Numbered from the stretch's first letter, positions 14,872 through 23,781 are shown. The stretch: 64,000 nt of DNA from JAFDXJ01 sp039811225 (GCA_039811225.1 JBDHYG010000012.1:19315-83314); one strand, 5' to 3'. Notes: generated from the letters alone by a model not told the origin. Translations and numbers: made by a program.

Positions 14872-15972
14872 ATGCGACTTAAATTATATGTTGTAACAGC
14901 AGCCTGTTTTCTTTCCTTCTTAGCTTTTTCCCAATCTGCCGGTAAGACCAAAAATGTGGTGGCCATCTTAATCGATGGGTATCGCTGGCAGGAGTTGTTT
15001 AATGGTTCTGACCGGGCATTTATGAAAACAACAAATGTGAAAGAAGATGCATTAGAAGTGGCAAACGACAAATATTGGTCCGAAGATAAATATGCCCGAC
15101 GCCAGAAACTGATGCCCTTTACCTGGAAAGTCATTGCCAAAAATGGCCAGATTTATGGCAACCGGGATTATGGCAATAAAGTAAATGTAGCCAACCCTTA
15201 TTGGATATCGTATCCCGGCCGTGCGGAGGTTTTAAGTGGCTTTGTAGATCCCGCTATTAATTCTAATGGATATGGCTCCAATCCGAATACAAATGTTCTT
15301 GAATATATTGATGGGAAAAAGGAGTTCACCGGTAAGGTGGTCACTTTTGCCTGTTGGTCGGCTACCGGGCGATGCCTGCATAAAGAGAGCAGCGATATGC
15401 TCATCAGTGTGCCCTGGGATAATATTGAAGGCGAAAATTTAACCGAAGCAGAAATCCTGGCCAATGAAATGCAACAATTCATCCCCCGCATTTATGGAGA
15501 GGATGAACGCCTGGATGCCAATGTCTATGCCCTGGCTAAATCCTATATTTTAGCCAAACATCCCCGTGTTACGTATCTCGACTTTGGAGATGTAGATGAA
15601 TATGCACATGCCGGCGATTACAATGGCTACCTCGATGATATCCATAACCTGGATGCGATGATTGGAAATTTATGGAATACCATGCAGGCCGACCCTTTTT
15701 ATAAAGACAATACCACATTCTTCATTTTCCCGGATCATGGCAGAGGGATAGGAAGCGAGTGGACTTCACATGGCAGTAGCATTGCACATAGTGATGAAAC
15801 CTGGTTTATGGTTATGGGACCTGATACCAAACCATTAGGGGAAATGACCAATAAACAACAATTATATCAAACGCAATATGCGGCAACTATCGCGGCCATA
15901 CTGGGTTTGAATTATCATGTTCAAGGTAAAACCATCGGTGAAAAAATTCAACGGGTTTTACCGAAAGAATAG
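14872..15972 (+). CDS. Secreted alkaline-phosphatase-superfamily protein
   Basis: 366 residues with a signal peptide (MRLKLYVVTAACFLS...FS-Q). The mature part carries the phosphatase/phosphodiesterase-superfamily motifs: Ile-Leu-Ile-Asp-Gly-Tyr-Arg-Trp-Gln-Glu near the N-terminus (metal-binding Asp), Ser-Tyr-Pro-Gly-Arg-Ala-Glu (nucleophile region), a central Asp-x-x-x-Tyr-Ala-His, and Phe-Pro-Asp-His-Gly-Arg-Gly. The ATG at 14872 is chosen because it gives the signal peptide; the upstream open frame runs through two hairpins. Substrate unknown; probably periplasmic. A strong terminator follows. Confidence 0.88.
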   Translation: MRLKLYVVTAACFLSFLAFSQSAGKTKNVVAILIDGYRWQELFNGSDRAFMKTTNVKEDALEVANDKYWSEDKYARRQKLMPFTWKVIAKNGQIYGNRDYGNKVNVANPYWISYPGRAEVLSGFVDPAINSNGYGSNPNTNVLEYIDGKKEFTGKVVTFACWSATGRCLHKESSDMLISVPWDNIEGENLTEAEILANEMQQFIPRIYGEDERLDANVYALAKSYILAKHPRVTYLDFGDVDEYAHAGDYNGYLDDIHNLDAMIGNLWNTMQADPFYKDNTTFFIFPDHGRGIGSEWTSHGSSIAHSDETWFMVMGPDTKPLGEMTNKQQLYQTQYAATIAAILGLNYHVQGKTIGEKIQRVLPKE

Positions 15973-15994
15973 GAAGAAATGATTGCACTAAATC

Positions 15995-16023
15995 AAAAGG
16001 CCTTCCGAATGGGAAGGCCTTTT
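15995..16023. terminator. Bidirectional intrinsic terminator
   Basis: AAAGGCCTTCC / GGAAGGCCTTT, 11-bp stem with T/A runs on both sides. Serves the rightward phosphatase gene and the leftward tRNA-Ser, whose 3' end is 2 nt away. Confidence 0.9.
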
Positions 16024-16024
16024 G

Positions 16025-16113
16025 CGGTGAGGGAGGGATTCGAACCCTCGGTACAGTTTAACCCGTACGGCAGTTTAGCAAACTACTGATTTCAGCCACT
16101 CATCCACCTCACC
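16025..16113 (-). tRNA. tRNA-Ser (anticodon GCT)
   Basis: 89 nt on the minus strand. Acceptor stem GGTGAGG pairs with CCTCACC, discriminator G. The anticodon loop reads TTGCTAA (anticodon GCT), with a long variable arm as in serine tRNAs and a T loop of GGTTCGAAT type. CCA is not encoded. Promoter at 16134-16164. Confidence 0.96.
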
Positions 16114-16133
16114 CTGTTGCTGATTAAGGGTTG

Positions 16134-16164
16134 CAAAAATAGGGGGAACAAGCTAATTTTCAAA
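16134..16164 (-). promoter_or_regulatory. Bacteroidota-type promoter of tRNA-Ser
   Basis: Read leftward: TTTG, 19-nt spacer, TATTTTTG, matching the phylum consensus TTTG-N19/20-TAnnTTTG. Predicted start about 14 nt before the mature tRNA end. Confidence 0.85.
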
Positions 16165-16214
16165 AATTAAAGAGTAACAAAAAAAATCAATGGTGAAAAT
16201 TTTCCCTGCCGGCT

Positions 16215-17645
16215 TTACATGGAAGCTAATTGCACTTTTTGCGTTAACTCCATCACATTTTCCCGGAAAATGGAATCGGTATCCATCAGGTTTTTTACGG
16301 TCTGGCAGCTATGAATAACCGTAGTATGATCGCGCCCGCCAAAATGCTCCCCAATGGTTTTCAACGAATTTTTTGTAAAGCCTTTTGCCAGGTACATACT
16401 GATCTGACGGGCCTGGACGATTTCCCGTTTCCGGGTTTTATGCATCAGGCGTTCATAGGGCACATCAAAAAATTCACAGACCATTTTCTGAATGGTATCA
16501 ATGGTGATTTCCTTGGAACTGGTACGAACAAAATTGCGTAAAACTTTCTTGGCCAGGTCCAGGTCAATTTCCCGCTTATTGAGAGAAGACTGGGCAAGCA
16601 GGGAAATCAGGGCACCTTCCAGTTCTCGCACATTGGTACTTATATTATAGGCAACATATTTCACTACTTCAGCCGGCATCTCCAGTCCGTCATTTTTCAT
16701 TTTCCGCTCCAGTATTTCGATGCGGGTCTCATAATCCGGCACTTGTAAATCAGCACTTAACCCCCAACGGAAACGGCTCAATAAACGCTCCTGCATACCA
16801 TCCAGGTCTTTTGGAGATTTATCTGATGTGAGGATCAGTTGCTTTCCACTTTGATGCAAATGATTGAAAATAGCAAAAAATGCATCCTGGCTTTTTTCAG
16901 CCCTTGCAAAAAATTGCACATCATCAATAATTAACACATCGATGAGTTGATAAAAATGTATGAAATCATTGATGGCATTATTCCGGCTATGATCCTGGAA
17001 CTGGTTAATAAATTTTTCACTACTTACATATAATACCACTTTATGCGGGTAGAGCTTTTTCACTTCATTTCCGATTGCCTGTGCTATATGTGTCTTCCCC
17101 AGGCCTACCCCACCATAAATAACCAATGGATTGAATGAACTGCCACCCGGCTTTTCAGAAACCGTTTTTCCGGCCCTGCTGGCAACCCGGTTGCAATCCC
17201 CTTCTATAAACTGATCAAATGTGTAAGAGACATTCAACTGCGGATCAATTTGCATTTTCTTCAACCCCGGAATCACAAATGGATTTTTTACCGGATTATT
17301 AATCACAAGTGGAAAATCCATTTCATTATGACTATAAAAACGTGCTTCACTGGCTGGTATATCCATACTTCCCTGGCGACCTTTATTGCCACTGTCCACC
17401 ATGATTCGATATTCGAGCCGTGCCTCTTTACCTAATTCACGTTTCAATGTTTTAGCAAGCAGGGAAACAAAATGTTCTTCGAGGTATTCAAAGAAAAACT
17501 GGCTGGGTACTTGTATTAAGAGAATATTTCCATTTAAAGCGATGGGCTCAATCGGCTCAAACCATGTTTTGTAATGCTGCCATTCAACAATGTCTTTGAT
17601 TATTTTTAAACAATTGGTCCAAACAGAATTCGCAGTTTTAGTCAT
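16215..17645 (-). CDS. dnaA: Chromosomal replication initiator DnaA
   Basis: 476 residues, all four DnaA domains. Domain I ~1-85 (Trp-x-x-Cys-Leu...Trp-Phe-Glu-Pro-Ile), a linker ~86-130, AAA+ domain III with Walker A GGVGLGKTH (178-186), Walker B Ile-Ile-Asp-Asp-Val-Gln-Phe, and the Arg-finger region, then domain IV with the DnaA-box-binding signature Gly-Gly-Arg-Asp-His-Thr-Thr-Val-Ile-His near the C-terminus. Binds TTATNCACA boxes and opens oriC. The 295 bp before its start are extremely AT-rich with DnaA-box-like sequences, so the origin is probably adjacent. Confidence 0.98.
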   Translation of the reverse strand: MTKTANSVWTNCLKIIKDIVEWQHYKTWFEPIEPIALNGNILLIQVPSQFFFEYLEEHFVSLLAKTLKRELGKEARLEYRIMVDSGNKGRQGSMDIPASEARFYSHNEMDFPLVINNPVKNPFVIPGLKKMQIDPQLNVSYTFDQFIEGDCNRVASRAGKTVSEKPGGSSFNPLVIYGGVGLGKTHIAQAIGNEVKKLYPHKVVLYVSSEKFINQFQDHSRNNAINDFIHFYQLIDVLIIDDVQFFARAEKSQDAFFAIFNHLHQSGKQLILTSDKSPKDLDGMQERLLSRFRWGLSADLQVPDYETRIEILERKMKNDGLEMPAEVVKYVAYNISTNVRELEGALISLLAQSSLNKREIDLDLAKKVLRNFVRTSSKEITIDTIQKMVCEFFDVPYERLMHKTRKREIVQARQISMYLAKGFTKNSLKTIGEHFGGRDHTTVIHSCQTVKNLMDTDSIFRENVMELTQKVQLASM

Positions 17646-17940
17646 AGCTTTATTGGATATTTTTATTCATTTTTTTTAAAAATTATTTGAAAAAAACAGT
17701 TAAGAATTGTTCTCTCCAGATGAGAAAACGAATATCAAATTTTTATGTTGAAAAAAAAATTTTTTAATTTCTCTTTTTTATTCCTATGGCAACAAGTTAG
17801 CCTTTTCTTTTCGATTTTTTATACACAATGACCACAAAAAAAAATCAATGTTTTTTAAAAGCATTGATACACAATACAATCAGTTCTGATGTGAAAAAAA
17901 ATTTTTTTTACCTGTATTTAAAAAATAAATTTTTGGAAAT
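17646..17940. other. Candidate replication origin (oriC) upstream of dnaA
   Basis: Very AT-rich. A box matching TTATNCACA is at 17819-17827 (TTATACACA), an 8/9 relative at 17865-17873 (TGATACACA). Two A/T tracts that are near-palindromic, A9T6 (17751-17765) and A8T8 (17894-17909), could serve as unwinding elements. No gene is seen. Only two boxes are visible, so the call is tentative. Confidence 0.4.
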
Positions 17941-18176
17941 ATGAACTCTTTATCTTACGTGAAAAATTACGGATCGATTTTTTTCCTGTTTTTATGTTCC
18001 TTCATAATATTTTTACATATCAGTATAAAAAGTGGTTTGCATGAAAAAATTAGTATGCATTATTCAACCATCGCTTGTAATGCCCGGCACACAAGCACTT
18101 CAGGTAGTTTCATTTTGCCAATGATTTTTTTTCTTTTTTTACTGAATAATTTTTTTACTGGTTGATCCGATTGGTC
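17941..18176. other. AT-rich gap between the putative origin and the FAD protein
   Basis: A 74-codon open frame (17941-18165, +) starts with ATG and would encode a strongly hydrophobic, AT-biased peptide; no family match is recognised and its coding quality is poor, so it is left out as a gene. A 12-of-16 match to the ParB site consensus lies at 17951-17966. Confidence 0.4.
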
Positions 18177-19778
18177 ATGCAAAAAAAATTACAACTTAAA
18201 CTGGCACCTGCTGCCGCGGCTAACCCGGAAATAATCCGGGAAACAATTGCCGTGGAACTTCAGGTACAACCGGATGATGTTTCCGGATTTCACATTCTTA
18301 AAAAATCTATTGATAGCAGGAGCAAAAATCCATTTGTACTACTACAAGTGGAAGCCTTTATTAATGAACCATTTTATCAAAGAGAAATACAAACGCCTGT
18401 TTGGAAACCAGTACATCATGCTACCAAAAAGGTGTGTGTCATTGGTGTCGGGCCGGCCGGATTATTTGCTGCCTTACGATTGATCGAACAGGGTATTAAA
18501 CCTATCCTTTTTGAAAGAGGAAAAAATGTAAAGGAACGAAGAAGAGACCTGGCCTCTTTAAATAAAAAAGGTATTTTAAATACCGAAAGCAATTATTGTT
18601 TTGGGGAAGGGGGCGCCGGAACATATAGTGATGGTAAACTTTATACGCGTAGTAAAAAAAGAGGAAATATCAACCGGATTTTGAACATCCTACATCATGC
18701 TGGGGCACCGGAAAATATTTTATTTGATGCGCATCCTCATATTGGTACCAATAAATTGCCCGCCATCATCACCACTATCCGGGAAACAATTTTGCATTAT
18801 GGCGGGGAAATTCATTTTGAAAAAAAACTGACCGGTTTTGAAATCCAAAACAATAAAATAAAAAAAATCCGGCTGCATACGGATGAAAAAATGGATGTAA
18901 CAAATGTTATCCTCGCCACCGGCCATTCAGCCAGTGATATATTTGAAATATTACACCGGCAACATATTGCCCTTGCAGCCAAACCTTTCGCATTAGGCGT
19001 ACGTATAGAACATCCGCAATCGCTCATTAATACATTGCAATACCATGCAGCTACGACTGATCCCTTTTTACCACCGGCCAGTTATAGCCTGGTTACACAA
19101 GTGCGGGAACGGGGTGTTTTTAGTTTTTGTATGTGCCCCGGCGGTATCATTGCGCCGGCGGCAACACATGCCGGCCAGTTAGTGGTCAATGGCTGGAGCC
19201 CAAGTAAACGAAATAATCCTTTTGCCAATAGTGGCATCGTGGTAGAAGTTACCATTCCGGATGCACTTGCCTGGATGAAGTCACAAAAACAAATACCAAA
19301 CAATTTGGATGCACACCATCCCCTACTTCTCTTGTATTTCCAGGCTATGGTAGAAAAAGCTGCTTTTGCTGCCGGTGGCGGAAACTTTGTAGCACCGGCG
19401 CAACGTATGGCGGATTTTTGTGCTCATACATTTTCCACTTCTTTACCTCCATGTAGTTATGTACCTGGCGTACAATCTGCCGTACTAAATGATGTTCTCC
19501 CCTCCTTTATTAGTAAATCTTTACAGGAAGCATTTCTTAAATTCGGTGAGAACAAACGGAATCGCTCAGGCAATAGCTATTTTACCAATGAAGCAATTGT
19601 TGTGGCTACCGAAAGCCGCACATCTTCTCCAGTGCGTATTCCGCGATTACCGGATCGACTGCATCATCCGGTTATCCACAATTTATATCCCTGTGGTGAA
19701 GGTGCCGGCTATGCCGGTGGTATTGTTAGCGCTGCTATGGACGGTGAAAAAGTGGCAGATGCCATTGCACAGCAGTGA
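18177..19778 (+). CDS. FAD-dependent oxidoreductase (COG2509-type)
   Basis: 533 residues. After ~80 residues of an N-terminal alpha/beta domain, a dinucleotide fold shows Val-Ile-Gly-Val-Gly-Pro-Ala-Gly-Leu-Phe-Ala and the downstream Leu-Phe-Glu-Arg-Gly. Further motifs: Glu-Gly-Gly-Ala-Gly-Thr-Tyr-Ser-Asp-Gly-Lys-Leu, Ala-Thr-Gly-His-Ser-Ala-Ser-Asp, and a C-terminal Glu-Gly-Ala-Gly-Tyr-Ala-Gly-Gly-Ile. This matches the uncharacterised FAD-dependent dehydrogenases of COG2509. The ATG at 18177 was chosen over a TTG at 18162. An exact DnaA box (TTATCCACA) lies inside the gene at 19672-19680. Substrate unknown. Confidence 0.9.
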   Translation: MQKKLQLKLAPAAAANPEIIRETIAVELQVQPDDVSGFHILKKSIDSRSKNPFVLLQVEAFINEPFYQREIQTPVWKPVHHATKKVCVIGVGPAGLFAALRLIEQGIKPILFERGKNVKERRRDLASLNKKGILNTESNYCFGEGGAGTYSDGKLYTRSKKRGNINRILNILHHAGAPENILFDAHPHIGTNKLPAIITTIRETILHYGGEIHFEKKLTGFEIQNNKIKKIRLHTDEKMDVTNVILATGHSASDIFEILHRQHIALAAKPFALGVRIEHPQSLINTLQYHAATTDPFLPPASYSLVTQVRERGVFSFCMCPGGIIAPAATHAGQLVVNGWSPSKRNNPFANSGIVVEVTIPDALAWMKSQKQIPNNLDAHHPLLLLYFQAMVEKAAFAAGGGNFVAPAQRMADFCAHTFSTSLPPCSYVPGVQSAVLNDVLPSFISKSLQEAFLKFGENKRNRSGNSYFTNEAIVVATESRTSSPVRIPRLPDRLHHPVIHNLYPCGEGAGYAGGIVSAAMDGEKVADAIAQQ

Positions 19779-19835
19779 TTGCTCTGATATAACATGCCTT
19801 TAGGATTCTTTCAGATTTTAACAACTATTCTCCCT

Positions 19836-19843
19836 TACATTTG
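19836..19843 (+). promoter_or_regulatory. TAnnTTTG box upstream of the ABC exporter
   Basis: TACATTTG, exact to the phylum -7 consensus, 17 nt before the ATG. No good TTTG at the -33 position, so only moderate support. Confidence 0.5.
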
Positions 19844-19860
19844 TGCCTTAAATTTTTGCT

Positions 19861-20796
19861 ATGGCTTTACTGGAATTGCAACACCTGAAAAAATATTATG
19901 CCACGCAGAAAGCCGTGGATGATATCAGTTTCTCTTTGGAACCAGGCAGCATCTTTGGTCTGCTGGGCCCCAATGGTGCGGGCAAGACAACCCTGTTACG
20001 TATGATAACCGGCATCTTTTATTGTGATGACGGAAATATATTATTTGAAGGGCAACCATTTAATCCCCAAAGGGATATTATTAAAATCGGTTATATGCCC
20101 GAAGAAAGGGGATTGTATAAAAAAATGAAAATTGGTGAACAAGCTTTATACCTGGCGCAATTAAAAGGGATGTCCCGGCACGATGCAATGGAGAAAGTAA
20201 AATACTGGTTCAACCGCCTGGATATGCAAAGCTGGTGGAATAAAAAAGTGGAAGACCTGAGTAAGGGGATGGGGCAAAAATTACAGTTTGTAACGACCGT
20301 ATTACATGATCCCAAACTAATCATCCTGGATGAACCTTTTAGCGGCCTGGACCCGATCAATGCCAACCTGATCAAAGACCAGATTTATGACCTGGCACAA
20401 AAAGGAAGTACGATTATTTTCAGTACCCATCGCATGGAGCAGGTAGAAGAAATCTGTGACCATATTGTACTGATCAACCTGGGTAAAAAGATCCTGGATG
20501 GTTCTGTGCATGATGTGAAACAACAATTCAAGGAAAATGCTTTCCGCGTACAGTTGCGCCAGGCTCCCGAGCTGAATGGGGAGGCGCCATTTCAATTGCT
20601 AAATCAAAAAGACAATATCCTCACCGTAAAAATTAATGAAGGCCATACAGGCAATGATGTACTGCAATATTTTATTCATAAAGGCATTCAAATAGATTCA
20701 TTTAATGAAATGCTGCCATCCCTGAATGAAGTATTCATCAAATTAGTAGAAGGAACAAATGCTACCAGCCGGTCTTTCCAGGAAATAGAAAAATAA
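19861..20796 (+). CDS. ABC transporter ATP-binding protein, NatA-like
   Basis: 311 residues: Walker A Gly-Pro-Asn-Gly-Ala-Gly-Lys-Thr-Thr near residue 39, Q-loop region Gly-Tyr-Met-Pro-Glu-Glu-Arg, signature Leu-Ser-Lys-Gly-Met, Walker B Leu-Ile-Ile-Leu-Asp-Glu-Pro-Phe-Ser-Gly-Leu-Asp, and a His switch (Ser-Thr-His-Arg). The C-terminal ~80 residues form the small regulatory domain common in NatA/CcmA-type exporters. Followed after 16 nt by its membrane subunit. Role: ATP-driven export, in relatives sodium or drugs; substrate here is not known. Confidence 0.95.
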   Translation: MALLELQHLKKYYATQKAVDDISFSLEPGSIFGLLGPNGAGKTTLLRMITGIFYCDDGNILFEGQPFNPQRDIIKIGYMPEERGLYKKMKIGEQALYLAQLKGMSRHDAMEKVKYWFNRLDMQSWWNKKVEDLSKGMGQKLQFVTTVLHDPKLIILDEPFSGLDPINANLIKDQIYDLAQKGSTIIFSTHRMEQVEEICDHIVLINLGKKILDGSVHDVKQQFKENAFRVQLRQAPELNGEAPFQLLNQKDNILTVKINEGHTGNDVLQYFIHKGIQIDSFNEMLPSLNEVFIKLVEGTNATSRSFQEIEK

Positions 20797-20812
20797 TTTA
20801 AAAAAACAGTGC

Positions 20813-22114
20813 ATGAATAAGATATTACTTATAGCAAAGCGTGAATTTTTAAGCCGGGTACAAAAGAAAACTTTTTTGCTTACCACGATCTTGTTGCCAT
20901 TGATCATTTTCGGCTTTTATGCCATGATTATTTATTTCTCGGTGAAACCCGGTGATAAAACAGCCATAGCTGTGATGGATAATGCCAATTTATTTAATGG
21001 CAAAATTGAAGGGGATAATGATATCAATTTTCACTTCTTACAAAATGAAACAGTAGAATCCCTGACGGAAAAAGTAAAAAAAGAAGAATATAATGGCTAT
21101 ATTTTTATTCCTAAAAGTATGGCGGTGACCGGTAAAGACAGTATCCAGGTGGTAACGGGAAAAAGTGCCGGCCTGATCACCCGGGAAACAATAAAGGAAC
21201 TCATTAATAAAAGACTGGAAGAACAGCGGTTGCTATCATTGAATATTTCAAAAGCCGAATTGGATAGTGCCCAACAAGGTGTGAAAATAAATTTTCCCAC
21301 CATTCAAAATGCCGGTTCCAATGATGAAGGCAAAGAAACAGTTGGATACATAGTCGGGTATATTTCCGGTTTCCTGATTTATATTATTTTATTTATTTAT
21401 GGTACTATGGTCATGCGTGGTGTTATGGAAGAAAAAGTCAGCCGGATTGCCGAAGTGATTGTCAGCAGTGTGAAACCATTTCAACTGATGATGGGTAAAA
21501 TCACCGGTATCGGGGCAGTGGGCCTGGTACAATTTATCATTTGGATTATCCTGGTAATCCTTACACGGGTGCTTGGTGCCATGTTATTCCCTTCCTTATT
21601 TGGATCGGGACAAAGCCTGGATCAAATAAAAACAGTGGCCGATGATTCGGGTATGCTGCAAAGTATTTCTTTGATTGACTGGCCTACGATTATCCTTTGT
21701 TTTATCTTTTATTTTCTGGGCGGTTATTTGCTGTATTCGGCGCTGTTTGCCGCAGTGGGCAGTGCCGTAAATGAAGATCCGCAGGATGCACAAAGTTTAA
21801 TGTTACCCATTACCATGCCGATCATTTTTGCTATTGTGATTATGACAAAAGCCGTTAATGACCCATCCAGTGGTCTCGCAGTATTTGGTAGTATTTTCCC
21901 ATTAACATCCCCCATTGTAATGATCGCGCGTGTCGCGCATGGCGTACCAGATGTAGTCCCTTACTGGCAATTATTCTTAAGTGTGGCATTACTCATTCTC
22001 GGCTTCCTGGGTACCACCTGGCTGGCTGCCAAAATTTACCGGACAGGTATCCTTATGTATGGGAAAAAACCAACCTGGAAAGAATTGATGAAATGGGCTT
22101 TTCGTAAAAATTAA
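20813..22114 (+). CDS. ABC transporter permease, NatB-like (ABC-2 family)
   Basis: 433 residues. One N-terminal TM (~20-42), a large extracytoplasmic domain (~45-175), then about five TMs with the ABC-2 motif Glu-Glu-Lys-x-x-Arg-Ile-x-Glu-Val (Met-Glu-Glu-Lys-Val-Ser-Arg-Ile-Ala-Glu-Val-Ile-Val-Ser-Ser) at the coupling helix. This is the NatB architecture. Partner of the NatA-like ATPase. Na+ or antibiotic efflux is plausible from homology but unproven. Confidence 0.93.
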   Translation: MNKILLIAKREFLSRVQKKTFLLTTILLPLIIFGFYAMIIYFSVKPGDKTAIAVMDNANLFNGKIEGDNDINFHFLQNETVESLTEKVKKEEYNGYIFIPKSMAVTGKDSIQVVTGKSAGLITRETIKELINKRLEEQRLLSLNISKAELDSAQQGVKINFPTIQNAGSNDEGKETVGYIVGYISGFLIYIILFIYGTMVMRGVMEEKVSRIAEVIVSSVKPFQLMMGKITGIGAVGLVQFIIWIILVILTRVLGAMLFPSLFGSGQSLDQIKTVADDSGMLQSISLIDWPTIILCFIFYFLGGYLLYSALFAAVGSAVNEDPQDAQSLMLPITMPIIFAIVIMTKAVNDPSSGLAVFGSIFPLTSPIVMIARVAHGVPDVVPYWQLFLSVALLILGFLGTTWLAAKIYRTGILMYGKKPTWKELMKWAFRKN

Positions 22115-22309
22115 TCCGGTACCGATTATATTTTAAATGGTATATGCATTTCCAGTTCAACAAACTTTGAAATAAATTGTTTTTTTGAAAACAGAAAAGT
22201 ATTCTTTATTTCAAAAGGAATCCCTTAATATGGCAGGCTGAAAGAAAACTGTTTTTTCAAAACGTTCTTGCGGATCAAATGCGTAACTTGCAAATTCTAA
22301 ACTTTCATT

Positions 22310-23509
22310 ATGCGTACGTTAGATATCAGTACACGGGGCAAGGAAATGCCTGCATCCCCTATTCGTAAATTAGTACCTTTTGCCGAAGCCGCAAAGAAAA
22401 AAGGCACCCATGTATTTCATCTCAATATCGGCCAGCCGGATATTGAAACACCGGCTGTCATGTTGGATGCAGTACGGCATTCCGATTTCAAAGTACTTGA
22501 ATACAGCCACAGTGCGGGGATAGAAAGTTACCGGAATAAATTAGCCGAATACTATCATTCCGTAGGTATCCAGGTAGGTGCCCATGAGATCATTGTCACT
22601 ACCGGTGGCTCTGAAGCTATATTATTTGGCTTTATGGCCTGTCTTGACCCGGGTGATGAAGTAATTATACCGGAACCATTTTATGCTAATTACAATGGCT
22701 TTGCCATAGCGGCCGGTGTAAAAGTAGTACCGGTAACCGCACATATCGAAAATGGTTTTGCGCTTCCACCGATTGAAGATTTTGAAAAACTCATTACGCC
22801 ACGAACACGGGCTATTATTATTTGTAATCCCAATAACCCAACCGGTTATTTATACAGCCGGGCGGAACTGGAGGTCCTGAAGCAAATTATTTTGAAACAT
22901 AATTTATACCTCTTTTCAGATGAAGCATACCGGGAATTTTGTTATGAAGGCGCACATTTCAGTGCCATGATGCTCGATGAGGTAAAAGACCATATTGTGC
23001 TGATGGATACCATCAGCAAACGGTACAGCGCTTGTGGTGCACGTATTGGAGCATTCATCACACACAATAAATTATTATTGGATGCGGCATTAAAATTTGC
23101 CCAGGCAAGATTGAGCCCTCCCACATTTGGGCAAATTGCCGGAGAGGCTGCAATCGGTTTACCGGCAAATTATTTTGATAAAACTAAAGCACAATACAAT
23201 GAACGCCGGGACGTATTGGTAAAAAGATTGAATGAAATGGAAGGGGTATTTTGTCCTAATCCTGGGGGCGCTTTTTATGCCATGGCTAAATTACCCATAG
23301 ATGATTCAGATGAATTTTGTCGTTGGCTCCTGGAAGATTTTCAATATAAAAATCAGACCGTCATGCTGGCACCGGCTACCGGATTTTACAGTTCAAAGGG
23401 ATTGGGAAAACAGGAAGTGCGCCTGGCATATGTTCTAAACCGGGAAGATATACATGCCGCTATGGATTGCCTGCAAGAAGCTTTAAAAGTATATCCCGGG
23501 AAAGTATAA
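22310..23509 (+). CDS. PLP-dependent aspartate-type aminotransferase
   Basis: 399 residues of fold-type I class I/II aminotransferases. Seen: Gly-Gly-Ser-Glu-Ala at the phosphate-binding loop (99-103), Asn-Pro-Asn-Asn-Pro-Thr-Gly (173-179), Asp204-Glu-Ala-Tyr (PLP N1 and O3' partners), and the Schiff-base Lys237 in Ser-Lys-Arg-Tyr-Ser-Ala-Cys-Gly-Ala-Arg. Probably transfers an amino group between aspartate or another amino acid and 2-oxoglutarate; exact specificity is not evident. Separated from the ABC exporter by 195 bp containing an AT-rich 11-bp inverted repeat, so it has its own promoter. Confidence 0.9.
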   Translation: MRTLDISTRGKEMPASPIRKLVPFAEAAKKKGTHVFHLNIGQPDIETPAVMLDAVRHSDFKVLEYSHSAGIESYRNKLAEYYHSVGIQVGAHEIIVTTGGSEAILFGFMACLDPGDEVIIPEPFYANYNGFAIAAGVKVVPVTAHIENGFALPPIEDFEKLITPRTRAIIICNPNNPTGYLYSRAELEVLKQIILKHNLYLFSDEAYREFCYEGAHFSAMMLDEVKDHIVLMDTISKRYSACGARIGAFITHNKLLLDAALKFAQARLSPPTFGQIAGEAAIGLPANYFDKTKAQYNERRDVLVKRLNEMEGVFCPNPGGAFYAMAKLPIDDSDEFCRWLLEDFQYKNQTVMLAPATGFYSSKGLGKQEVRLAYVLNREDIHAAMDCLQEALKVYPGKV

Positions 23510-23527
23510 AAATTAAAATTTATCGCT

Positions 23528-23535
23528 TAATTTTG
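23528..23535 (+). promoter_or_regulatory. TAnnTTTG box of tRNA-Met
   Basis: TAATTTTG, 10 nt before the tRNA. Exact to the -7 consensus; no clear TTTG at -33. Confidence 0.6.
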
Positions 23536-23545
23536 CCGCCCGTTT

Positions 23546-23619
23546 GGCGAGGTAGCTCAGTTGGTAAGAGCGTCGGATTCATAACCCGGAGGTCATGGGT
23601 TCAACTCCCATTCTCGCTA
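23546..23619 (+). tRNA. tRNA-Met (anticodon CAT)
   Basis: 74 nt: acceptor GGCGAGG with TCTCGCT (one G-U pair), D-arm AGCTCAGTTGGTAAGAGC, anticodon loop TTCATAA, T loop TTCAACT. The acceptor end lacks the C1xA72 mismatch of initiators, so an elongator is more likely; the lysidine-modified Ile tRNA is another possibility for CAT. A terminator follows at 23621. Confidence 0.92.
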
Positions 23620-23620
23620 C

Positions 23621-23649
23621 AAAGCCCTGGTTTTTACCAGGGCTTTTTT
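23621..23649 (+). terminator. Terminator after tRNA-Met
   Basis: AAAGCCCTGG stem, 6-nt loop (TTTTTA), CCAGGGCTTT and T-run; immediately follows the tRNA. Confidence 0.9.
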
Positions 23650-23749
23650 AATTACAGTCCTTCCATTTTAATTGACAAAATTAATTAAGACAATATCTGT
23701 AACGGTTATATAAAATACATCGAAATCAAGCTCATTTTTTTTAAATTCA

Positions 23750-23781
23750 TTTGGTAAGTTTCGGTAGCACGGTTATTTTTG
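23750..23781 (+). promoter_or_regulatory. Bacteroidota-type promoter of tRNA-Gln
   Basis: TTTG (23750-23753), 20-nt spacer, TATTTTTG (23774-23781). Predicted start ~18 nt before the tRNA. Confidence 0.85.

Noticed and set aside
17951..17966. ParB-site (parS)-like sequence TATCTTACGTGAAAAA
   Set aside because: Only 12 of 16 positions match the consensus and it is not palindromic enough; near oriC but too weak to call.
17941..18165. 74-codon plus-strand open frame with two hydrophobic stretches
   Set aside because: Very AT-biased, no family match, lies in the region next to the putative origin and overlaps the start region of the FAD gene.
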